From Triplophysa rosa (taxonomy: Eukaryota; Chordata; Actinopteri; Cypriniformes; Nemacheilidae), in assembly GCF_024868665.1 (NCBI RefSeq), contig NC_079890.1:7836923-7900922 (forward strand): a stretch of 64,000 nt of DNA, written 5' to 3'. Positions 54,642 to 64,000 of the stretch are shown here, piece by piece. The notes beneath the pieces were generated by a model. It was not told the origin of the DNA and did no database searches. It saw only the letters and a list, made by a program, of their open reading frames with translations. Each line of letters opens with the position of its first letter. Within the stretch, counting starts at the first letter, position 1. The translations under genes and the position numbers were made by a program.

Positions 54642-55990
54642 TATGTTCAAAACAAATAAAACAAAAATAACATGTTTGTTTTATTTGTACAGGGACATAA
54701 GTCAGTTGTGGAAACTACTCTAAGCAAAGTTTTACAGATTTTTTAAACTAAATAAACAATATCAGAGTTATTTGGTGGGGGGGGGGTATTACCTGAAACC
54801 TGTTACACAGTAAGACTATACTCTTTTTTAGACACCTCTTTTAATACTACGATCCTCCTTCTGCTCGAAATTTGGTTGTGAAACCTCTTGATCTGTGTGT
54901 TTATCTTTCTCCATTATCTTTCTCTGTGTAACGAGCAGGAGCACTGCCCATTTAGCCTAATTATTTTTATACTGCAGCATACACAGAATTAAATAAAAAT
55001 GTATTAGTGCTGTCAATCGATTAAAAAAATGATTGAATGATTTTTTTTCTGTGATTATCAAGATTAATCGCACATAAGATTAATGTTTTTAAATATACTT
55101 TTACATTCCAATAATTTCACATTTACTCTCCAAATAAATGTAGAAACAACATATTTCTTTAACAACATCATTTTATGAATGAAAGCCAACATTCTGATAT
55201 TAGTACTGCAACTGATGTCTCCATTAAATTGATTATTTTTGCTTTATTTTAACATTAATTATAGCCGTTCAACATTGAAGCACAGTATAATTGAGAACTA
55301 TCATGTCTAACAGGTAGGAATTATACAGAAATTGAATTTAGTTCTCAAACACTTTACAGTCTTTAATGTTAAATTCTAAATTAAATACAGAATTGAAGCT
55401 ACAAAACACATTGAATTCCTCTTTCTTTAGTTCTTTAAACTGACCATAACTCAGACAGTTTCTGCATATCTTATGTTAATCTCGCCAGCTCATCTTCATT
55501 TGGTCACCATGACATTACTTTGTGACCACGTTCTGAGTACGTCTTGGCAACGTTCCATTTCTTAGAATGTTTGCTTGCGTTCCAGAAATGTCTTAGCCAT
55601 GTCCTTAAATAACTTCGTGAATTAATCCCTTGGACAATGTTGTAGCAACGTGATGTACTAGTCTTCAGATAACCTAGACACTGGTCATTTGATTAATGAA
55701 TCTGGTCATTGTTGCTAACAATAATTAATCTGGTCATTTCTATTTATTACGTTATTGTATGGAAAATTTATGATCAGAGTAAAATCTGGTATAATGTCAA
55801 GACGAATGCTATAAATCCGACTTCTGACAGGAGTTTAATTCGATACCACAATTAAAACTGCGTTTCTATTTATTTAGTGCACACGTCTGGTATGTGCGTG
55901 CACGTGCCTTCTCTGTTCTGCAAAGAGACGCGCGCAAACATCATTTAAACGTTAACGCTAATTACATTAGCAGTTTATTAATATTCTTTC
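54642..55990. other. AT-rich sequence with one hAT-like left end
   Basis: TTAGTGCTGTCAATCGATTA at about 55003 with AGATTAATCGCACATAAG nearby is the head of a common hAT-type family; its right end was not found. A G run (GGTGGGGGGGGGG) lies at 54774-54787. Confidence 0.5.
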
Positions 55991-57903
55991 TTTACTTTAT
56001 GGTAAAGGCTCTTCTTTGCCCGCCTCCCCCCTCACCTCCATCCGACTTAACAGCTGGCGATTTTGTGTCTTTCTTCGTAAAGAAAACGACCACCATCAGC
56101 AGTCAGTTCTCTGTGCCGCTGCCTCCTGTTCACGCCCAAACCCCCGACACATGCTTGTTCCCCTCTTTCTCTCTCCTATCTTAAGATGATGTCTCCAAGG
56201 TCATGTCTTCTAACCACCCAACTACCTGCCCGCTAGATCCCATCCCCACTCATCTCCTCCAGGCCATCTCTCCATCGGTTGTTCCCGCTCTGACCCACAT
56301 TATCAACTCGTCTCTCACCACTGGTACATTTCCCACAGTCTTCAAAGAGGCCCGTATTACCCCACTACTGAAGAAACCCACTCTTAATCCTGCACTGTTA
56401 GAGAACTACAGACCGGTATCACTCCTCCCCTTCATTGCTAAAACTAAAACTCTTGAACGTGTGGTATGTAACCAGCTCTCATCCTTTCTCACCCAGGACA
56501 ACCTCCTGGACAGCAACCAGTCTGGTTTCAAGAGCGGTCATTCCACGGAGACTGCACTGCTCTCTGTCATTGAAGCCCTGAGACTGGCAAGAGCCGCCTC
56601 TAACTCATCTGTACTTATCCTACTGGATCTGTCTGCTGCCTTTGACACTGTTAACCACCACATATTCCTGTCGACCCTCAAGGCTATGGGTGTCTCTGGA
56701 GTGGTGCTACAATGGTTCAGGTCTTACCTCACAGGTAGGTCATTTAGAGTATCCTGGAGAGGAGAGGTCTCTGAGTCCCAACATCTTGACACAGGGGTGC
56801 CTCAAGGCTCAGTGCTTGGTCCGTAGCTATTTTCTATATACATGACATCCCAAGGCTCTGTCATTCGGAAACATGGCTTTTCCTATCACTGCTATGCGGA
56901 TGATACACAACTCCACCTGTCATTTCAGCCTGACGATCCGACTGTTTCTGCACGCATTTCAGCATGCCTAGCCGACATCTCGCTCTGGATGAATGACCAT
57001 CACCTGCAGCTGAACCTTGCTAAAACAGAACTGCTTGTAATCCCGGCTGACACAAAGATTCATCACAACTTCTCCATTCAACTGGGCTCATCAACCATCA
57101 CATCTTCCAGAACGGCCAGAAACCTGGGAGTGGTGATCGACGATCAGCTTAACTTCACTGATCAGGTTGCCAGCACCACCCGGTCCTGTAGATTCATCAT
57201 CTACAATATTAGGAAAATTAGACCTTTCCTATCCGAACATGCTACACAAATCCTAGTCCAGGCTCTTGTTCTGCCCAGACTGGACTACTGCAATGCGCTA
57301 CTGGCTGGACTTCCAGCTTGCACAACCAAACCTCTACAGATGATCCAGAATGCAGCGGCAAGAGTGGTCTTCAATGAACCGAAGAGAGCGCACGTCACTC
57401 CTCTCTTCACTAAGTTACATTGGCTCCCTATAGTCGCTCGAATCAAATTCAAGACTCTGCTCCTGCCCTACAAGACCACCACTGATTTGGCACCCCCTTA
57501 CCTTCACTCGCTAATGCAGATTTATATACCCACCAGATCCCTACGCTCTGCAAACGAACGACGTCTTGTGGTGCCATCACAAAAAGGTAAAAAATCTCTC
57601 TCACGTCCCTTCTCGGGATCAGTTCCACATATATGGAATGATCTACCTGCTGCTACAAGATCAGCAGATTCTGTAGCCATCTTTAAGAACTGTCTGAAAA
57701 CACATCTCTTCCGTCAACACCTGACTGAACAGTTCTGATCTCTTTTCTACTTTTCTACTAAAAAAACTTAGCTCTGTATACTGTGGTGGCTATATGAGTG
57801 GCTATATTGCACTTATGCTTTTTGTTGTCCTTATGTTGTTCCAATTGCTTCCATTGTTTCCCTCATCTGTAAGTCGCTTTGGATAAAAGCGTCTGCTAAA
57901 TGA
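55991..57903 (+). mobile_element. CR1/L2-type LINE, 5'-truncated, well preserved
   Basis: An almost open RT region is followed by about 165 bases of 3' UTR ending TTGGATAAAAGCGTCTGC, the classic fish L2 tail. The endonuclease is missing. The element just after the tail (TCGATTATTTTAGTAATCG) belongs to something else. Confidence 0.9.
55998..57738 (+). pseudogene. L2 LINE reverse transcriptase with one internal stop
   Basis: The part 56203-56823 has [52 protein letters not shown] and TGVPQGSVLGP. A TAG at 56824-56826 then breaks the frame, which resumes in the same frame and runs to 57738 with YHCYADDTQLHLSF (catalytic DD), LNLAKTELLV, LPRLDYCNALLAGLP and LHWLPIVARIKFKTL. The segment at 55998-56184 adds the L2 pre-RT region, separated by a stop and a shift. 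It is close to functional in its RT, apart from the stop. Confidence 0.9.
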
Positions 57904-59520
57904 CTATCGATTATTTTAGTAATCGAGTATTCTACAGATTTTCCATCGATTAATCGGGTATTCGGATCATAAATATTTTTTCTTTATTAAAGAGAAATAC
58001 TAAATATACAAGAGAAAATAATACAGGTCTCTTAAAATGAACAACTAATTTGTTTCCTTTTTAGAAAAAAATTAAATTTTATTGCTGAAATTGCATCTGT
58101 GAAAAGTTAACCCATTTAATACTTTACATTGCCATATTACATTCAAAATGCAATATAATACAAATGTATAAATAAGAAACATTAATAAAAATAGAAAGAA
58201 CAATTTCAAAGGTAAACAACTAACTTTGCACTTAGTTTATCTAAATTAGTTTTTTTTTTTTTTTACTATCAAATAGTAATATATTTGTCCACATAAAATA
58301 CCAAGTTAACCGGACTTTTATTTTGGTAGGTTGTCTGAGGACGCTTATTTTTTAGTATGTCTGTTTCTTCACTCAAACCATAAAATGTTCGTGAAATAAA
58401 CTCTCAGAGCAACTCTGGAGATGAATTTCATGTCCTCATAAAGCGCAGACGCAGACAAATTCATGAGCATCACGTGTGTAGCACTTTAAACTGTGCAGTT
58501 CATTCAACTCAGACACGCAGAACAGACAGATGACATGTGTAAATAGGATTCGGCGTTCACTAGTCCGCATCTAGTTTGATGGACTCAATGCAGCCGCAAA
58601 ACAAGTTTCACTCGCAAAATAGACTAAAACTAAGTAAAATAGCAGTTCACCATTTCAATAAGCTATCAGTTATTTATCAGCATGAGACACGCGTGTGAAC
58701 AGATTAAAAAGCGTGTCTCGCGGTGAATGCGTGAGACTTGAGCGCCCTGTAACATGAATAGAGTTTAGCAGGCTGTGCGTCAGTAATAACGGTCCGTGGG
58801 GAAACGCAGTGCTCCGTGTGTACTGTAGTTAAATGGATTACACAAATCGAATTACTCGAGTAACCTTAATTTTATTTTCAGCTGTCGTCTTTTTTCTTCT
58901 TCAGAGAGCAGCACCTGCCTTCTAACAGCTGCCTGCATGGTTGCCGATTCTTTGTGTTCTCTTGCTATGTACGCATCTCTGCAGAGTGCATGCTTCCGCG
59001 ATTTACAGTGTTTTTGGACTGTATCTCGTTTAAAATGAGGGTTGCAACAAAGGCCGAGTTGCCCGCTTGTTTCTGTCCTCTGCAGTACTTTAAGTTGTCA
59101 TCAAAAATTAGCCATGGGAATGTTTTCTGCCACTGTAGATCGAAATTGTATTTCCTATCCTACCAACAGTGGAGGATGAACCGTTATCGCCGCTTGGTCC
59201 CTCATTTACGTTTTCGTCGCCTTCCTCTTCCATATCCTCCTCAGGACCGACTGTCACGCTCTGTCTTATGAAATAATGACTAATTGTCTTCACAATTCAC
59301 GTATGTTCCGTGTCTATCTCTCACTATGCGTTACTGCGTTTACCTCCGGTTTTTTTTATGTGGCGCCTAGACGCACTTTGCGTGGATCACGTGAGTTTTT
59401 TTCTGAGACCGCGTTATTGGTGTTTTATCTGCTTTTCATAGAAAAAAATCATTCGCACACGTGCAACTAAATACATTTTCCAGTTCGCACACATCTATTT
59501 TTAGTCGCAAATGCGAGTGA
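57904..59520. other. Possible decayed hAT-type sequence, no gene
   Basis: TCGATTATTTTAGTAATCGAG and CCATCGATTAATCGGG at 57908-57960, and AATCGAATTACTCGAGTAAC at about 58845, look like ends of a hAT-type element. No clear duplication was found. Short ORFs at 58954-59470 have no motif. Confidence 0.4.
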
Positions 59521-59564
59521 AATGCTCGCACTGTCGAGCCCTGAATGTAAATGTAAATTTCATG
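59521..59564. repeat. TE right end (GTCGAGCCCTG)
   Basis: GCACTGTCGAGCCCTG ends at 59543, the same terminus type as at 13026 and 49586. Confidence 0.5.
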
Positions 59565-59806
59565 GCCCGGTTTCACAGACAGGGTTTAGCTTAAGCCAGG
59601 ACTAACCCTTAGTTAAATTATGATATTTAATCTTTTTAAAAAATGTTTATGTAAAAAACATTACTGGTGTGCACTGTGCATCTAGAGACAAAACAATGGC
59701 AATGGCATATTTTAAGATATTTCAGGGCATGTTATTTTCGGTTCAAACAGCTCAAATTTTCATTTTAGTCTGGGACTAGCCTTAACCCTTGTCTGTGAAA
59801 CCGGGC
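59565..59806. mobile_element. MITE with CCCGGTTTCACAGAC ends
   Basis: Left GCCCGGTTTCACAGACAG and right GTCTGTGAAACCGGGC are inverted repeats. The adjoining AAGCCAGGACTAACCCTTAG and GGGACTAGCCTTAACCCTTG continue the symmetry. 242 bp, no ORF. Confidence 0.85.
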
Positions 59807-60535
59807 ATAAACCTTCAGATGTGAGAGTAAACACATATTTTAGTGATTTTCGATCGATTTGGCGCGTTTAAATGAACGGACCCTGATGTTTGTGAGTGTG
59901 ACTAAAGAAGCTTTTGATTGTTGTTTCTAAAAACGGACAACGTGCTAAACTAAATGTTAAGCTTAAACATAATGTTTATTCATCTCTGTCAATAAATATC
60001 TGCTTTAAATCCTCTATATTGTGTTGAAGTCTTTGATTATTTATGTCATGTACTACAGTATAAATAAAATATCTTATTGTGATGTATTGCAGTTTGTTTG
60101 GATGGAAAGCACAACAAAGTTCACATTTTCAAAAGATTTCAGTGACTTAGGTATCTACTTTTAGAATAAAATGTATTGTCTCCAATTAATATAATATCAA
60201 TAATAAGAAATATAAAATAATTAAAAGCTTGCTGAAATTTTTCAAAAAAACATTTAGCCTTTTCTAATCATGTGCATGATTTTAAAATGTGTGTTCACAT
60301 AGCAGGGGCCAGAAAACAAACTTTTATTCTTATTCTTATAAAACATCAAAATGATCAGCCACTAATAATCCCTATTTCATGCAGAATGTTTTGGGGTTCC
60401 TCTAGATACTGTCTTGTACAAGAGAGATTCTCAGGAACCACTTACAAGTTTACAGATCTTACAAGAACCATTTTTTTTTTATTTGAGTTCCTTCACTAAC
60501 CCGCAAAGCACTTTGAGACTATCTAATCTTCTTTT
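59807..60535. other. AT-rich sequence, no recognised feature
   Basis: No coding motif seen. A short poly-T run lies at about 60470. Confidence 0.5.
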
Positions 60536-60860
60536 ATATACCAAAAAGTACTGAAATTGCTTGATATAAGTAAATCACCAGGTCCTGACTATGTTGAACC
60601 GATGTATTTGAAATGAGCTTCTGCCATCATCTCGCCCCATTATTTTATTTATTTAATCTTTCACTAATTACTGGTGTCATTCCCGAAGTATGGAAATCAT
60701 CTTTTGTTGTTTCATTATTAAAAGGGGGAGATCCAACAATTTTAAATAACTACAGATCTATCTCAAAGCTTTGTGTGGAGTTTTATAATCGTTATACTGT
60801 GCTTTATACATATTTGAATAGAGAATTACTCCAATTATGCATAAAATGTAATCTTTAACG
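60536..60860 (+). pseudogene. LINE reverse-transcriptase N-terminal fragment
   Basis: SPGPDYVEPMYLK, then LFNLSLITGVIPEVWKSSFV and LLKGGDPTILNNYRSISKL, are the conserved blocks preceding RT motif 1 in CR1/L2-like LINEs. The frame ends soon after. It is a different family from the LINE that starts at 60905. Confidence 0.75.
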
Positions 60861-62051
60861 CACAGATTAAATCACAAATTAATTTAATCCCAAATGTGAG
60901 GGATAACGAGCAGCTCCAACGCCATCATAAAGTTTGCCGACGACACGACGGTGGTAGGTCTGATCACTGACGCTGACAAAACAGCCTACAGAGAAGAGGT
61001 GCACACTCTGTCACGTTGGTGTGAAGAACACAACCTCTCTCTCAACGTCAGTAAGACCAAGGAGCTTGTGGTGGACTTTAGGAGAAAAGACAGAGAACAC
61101 AGTCCTATCACCATCAACGGAGCACCAGTGGAGAGAGACAACAGTTTCAAGTTCCTTGGTGTCAATATCACAGAGGAGCTCACATGGACCACTCACACCG
61201 AAGTAGGGCTGTGCCGATAAACGATATCATATCGAATCGCGATAGAATGTATTTCAAAAACGATGATAAGCTATTGCCATTTTGACTCGATATGGATTAA
61301 TTTTACAGTCTAACAGAACGCAGAAATAAACGCAACAACAGTCGGTCAGCGTGCAGCTTTTATCATGCGCGTCAAAGTACAAAGTCCATTTCATACTGCA
61401 CTTGCCAAAGAAAACTCAACATGAGGAGGAAAACATGACTGGAAGCGGAAACAAAGGTGAAACTATCCTCGAGTTGTCATCACGCGGTTTATCAAGTCTT
61501 TTTTTTTTCCCCGTTAAACAAAACAAACTTGAGGCGCAATTGCAAGCGAGTTACTTCGAAACTCAAGCACAAACGTTTTTATATCCATCGTTAACATATC
61601 TGCTAACATGAGCTGGTGCATATGAAACAAACCAGCGCTGCCCTGTACAGATTAGAGATGTAAGGAAGTGAGTTTGTGTGCACATTAAAATATTGACCCT
61701 TGTATGTAAGATGCTTGCATGATTAAAGAAATGTACTACAGTTTATGTGAGATGTCTTTAAAGAGTACATTCCTCGAATGTAAAAAATACATTTCATGAA
61801 GTGTTTAATTTTGCCGTGTTTGAATGTAAGCAATCTGCCAAGTTGTAAATCCGAAGGTGAACGAATAACAAAGTTATTAGCTTATAAAAAAGGTAATCGA
61901 CTCTGAATCACGCGAACAAGTCATGACCTGTCCGAATCTTTAACCACAATGTATCTACGTCACTAGAAATAATCCCCGCCTAGGACTGACTGCGAAAACT
62001 TAACTCTCTCCTCCCCAAACACTGCACTAGCTCGTTCGTGATTTGTGCATC

Positions 62052-62337
62052 ATGTCTAAGAGAAGCTGTGTTCTATGTAGTGAAACTAAGTCAGTCTTAT
62101 TTTCACTACCAAAGGAAGAACTTCTGAGGAAAAAATGGTTACTATTTATTTTTCAAACGACACCAAAGGAGTATAAACCGAACGTTTTACTTTGCGCGCG
62201 TCATTTTACCGAAGATTGCTTCATCAATCTTGGTGCCTTTACTGCAGGATACATTAAACGTCTTTCCTTAAAAGATGTTGCAATACCAACTTTATTTGGA
62301 CCTGTAAGCTCCACCGAATCACAACCTGTAAGTGTGA
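62052..62337 (+). CDS. THAP-type zinc-finger exon
   Basis: From ATG at 62052 the frame reads MSKRSCVLCSETKSVLFSLP, EELLRKKWLLFIFQ, PNVLLCARHFTEDCF, INLGAFTAGYIKRLSLKDVA and IPTLFG. This has the C-x2-C...C-x2-H spacing, the central Trp and the H-F-x-x-D-C-F and A-x-P elements of THAP DNA-binding domains. A canonical donor (GTAAGT) follows ACAACCT at 62337, and GTAAGC at 62304 is an alternative. Downstream exons were not found. It could be an exon of a transposon gene or a captured host exon. It is intact as an exon. Confidence 0.75.
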
Positions 62338-63430
62338 CTCTTTATTTTTGTCTTTACTTAAAATTAAATTTGTGTGACGTTATCTCATGTCTGTGTTTAG
62401 CTAATTGTATTTTTGGGGTTGTTACTGTTTGTTTACCTAACGTTAGCTATAAACTCAACCATATTAACTCACAAAGTCTTTATTTCAAGAACTGCATGGT
62501 GTACTATAGTTATAATAACATCTGAAGATACGAACACCGTACACTGTATGCCGTGATAACTAACTGTTACAAGAGAAGTGTCTTAAACAGTCCTTTTTCT
62601 TATTGGCATCTGTATAAGGATTAAAGAATGATTCGTCAGACTCGGGCTCGAACTGGTAAGGTAAAATCGACGCCATCTCTCTCTATACACTGTTAATATC
62701 CAACCACCTGCAAACCGTAATACAGTAGTAATGATAGGCGGTCCATTTGCGACACATGCTGAACGCGTTTGACCAATCACAGCAGACTACACTATCTGAC
62801 CAATCAGATCAGACTACGCTGGCGGAAAGGCGGAGATTACACAGATGAATCGCGGAACGAATCATTTGAGAGTCAGTCAAGAAGTAAGGTAATAAAAACT
62901 GCTTATTATTATGAAATAATAGTATTTTTACATCATGTATGTACATAAACTTGTTGTCGGACACCCCATAAACCAAAATAAGCCCTTAAAAATATTGAGG
63001 AATGTACTCTTTAAGGTTCACTGAATGCATTGAATGAATCCCACTACTCGAGCAAGACATTATTGCAGCGTTATGTATGTGCGGAGGTGCTGAGCCAATA
63101 GCGTTCGACTGTACGCAGTAACGGAGCCCTTTCATTGGTTGAATGTACTGAATGAACACTCCCTTTACTTAACAAGTCAATTGAGTCAAAATGAGACTGA
63201 ATGAACTGGTACATGTTGTTAATGGCCTAATATCCTCTGTGTTGCAACAGTGCATTCATTTAATTGAATTTTAACTGGTTAACGGTTAACGTTTGTTAAT
63301 AAACTGTATTTAAAATAGATTATTTTAAATACAGTTTTTTAATTAAATATATATCGAAATAAATATCGTTATCGATCAATATAGAAAAAAACTATCGAGT
63401 TTCCTTTTTTTGCCATATAGGCCAGCCCTA
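62338..63430. other. Right part of the hAT-like element, no further exon recognised
   Basis: About 62700-62830 contains repeated GACCAATCA(G/C)A words. Sequence near 63290-63330 is an inverted TTAAAATAGATTATTTTAA. Nothing resembling a transposase was seen. Confidence 0.5.
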
Positions 63431-63884
63431 CACCGAAGCCATATAGAAGAAGGCTCACCAGCGTCTCTTCTTCCTGAGACGGCTGAGGAAGTTTGGCCTG
63501 AATCACCACATCCTCACTCGATTCTACACCGGCACAATAGAGAGTATCCTAACTGGCTGCATCACTGTCTGGTACGGTAACAGCACCGCTCTCAACCGGA
63601 AAGCCCTGCAGAGAGTGGTACGAACGGTGTGTGAAAAAAGCGAGAAGGATTACTAGAGACACTAGCCACCCGAGTCACGGTCTGTTCTCACTCCTTCCAT
63701 TAGGAAAGAGATACCGCAGCATCGGAACCCGTACCAGCAGACTATGTGACAGTTTCTTTCCCTAGCAGTCAGACTCTTAAACTCTTGACTCCCACAGTCT
63801 ACCCATTAGCACTGCACTTTATCCCCCCACTAGCATGGACAACCAATAACTCTAACACAGTCAGAACAATACGTACCAATCACT

Positions 63885-64000
63885 GAATACTACGCACATT
63901 GTGTGTACATTTGCTGGTGTGTAGTTATATGTAAATCATGTGTCATTATTATGCGTACACTACGCACATTGTGTACATTTGCTGCTGTGTAGTTACATGT
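63885..64000. repeat. Short tandem repeat at window edge
   Basis: CTACGCACATTGTG, ACATTTGCTG and GTGTGTAGTTA occur twice, about 68 bases apart, in the LINE 3' region. The array may continue past the window. Confidence 0.7.

Larger units (their letters stand above)
61204..63430. mobile_element. hAT-like element carrying a THAP-type exon
   Basis: CACCGAAG flanks both sides (61196-61203, 63431-63438). Ends are TAGGGCTGTGCCGATAAACG and, at right reversed, TAGGGCTGGCCTATATGG. AACGATATC/ATATCG motifs follow the left end and precede the right. No hAT transposase block was seen in 2,227 bp. A THAP-domain ORF sits near the middle. Confidence 0.92.
60905..63800 (+). mobile_element. Second LINE (Rex1-like?), split by hAT-like element
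   Basis: 60905-61203 reads SNAIIKFADDTTVVGLITDA, WCEEHNLSLNVSKTKELVVD and FKFLGVNITEELTWTTHT, where DD is catalytic. After the insertion, 63431-63800 continues with LTSVSSS... in one frame and RRLRKFGLNHHILTRFYTGT, IESILTGCITVWYGNSTAL in the other. The clade is a guess from the TK-E/L-VVDFRR and GT-IESIL-x-x-CIT patterns. Confidence 0.8.

Overview
This is a repeat-saturated stretch of vertebrate nuclear DNA, almost certainly from a teleost fish and most likely a cyprinid. The evidence is spliced coding exons with GT/AG junctions, a DANA-like tRNA-derived SINE, CR1/L2-type LINEs with fish-style 3' tails, four Tc1-like elements, many hAT-like elements, a DIRS1-like element, a Penelope-like element and two Ty3/Gypsy lineages. 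There is no operon, no CRISPR array and no rRNA.

One host gene can be read with confidence: eml3 (echinoderm microtubule-associated protein-like 3), on the minus strand. Its exons run from the N-terminal coiled coil (44260-44436) through the serine/basic linker (44020-39659 and 12338-12367) to the HELP motif and first WD repeats (11493-9490). All confident junctions have compatible phases. Exon 1 and the remaining WD-repeat exons were not found. One intron (about 12.5-39.66 kb) is roughly 27 kb long and almost wholly transposon. A second possible host remnant is a plus-strand membrane/acidic-tail coding fragment at 5.8-7.1 kb, split by a solo LTR and followed by a polyadenylation signal.

Layout: 1-3.6 kb, an unidentified array of direct, inverted and tandemly duplicated modules; 3.6-5.5 kb, an L2 LINE; 5.8-7.4 kb, the acidic ORF with its solo LTR; 8.0-9.4 kb, a hAT-like element; 9.5-12.5 kb, the eml3 HELP/WD exons; 13.7-18.6 kb, Tc1 copies, MITEs and a THAP-like exon inside a repeat; 19.9-30.4 kb, a Gypsy element containing a Tc1, a Penelope-like element, a DIRS element and a hAT-like element nested in each other; 32.0 kb, a SINE; 33.9-38.4 kb, a hAT split by a chromodomain Gypsy; 39.7-44.4 kb, eml3 linker and N-terminal exons; 44.6-50.8 kb, three hAT-like elements, a Tc1 and a LINE fragment; 51.0-54.6 kb, a Tc1 interrupted by a Gag-only LTR element; 56-57.9 kb, an L2 LINE with one internal stop; 60.5-64 kb, LINE pieces split by a hAT-like element that carries a THAP-domain exon.

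The elements do not form a pathway. What links them is insertion history: in many places the target-site duplication, or an interrupted reading frame on both sides, shows which element landed in which. Boundaries come from reading motifs by eye. Family names rest on protein motifs and terminal structure, not on database searches.
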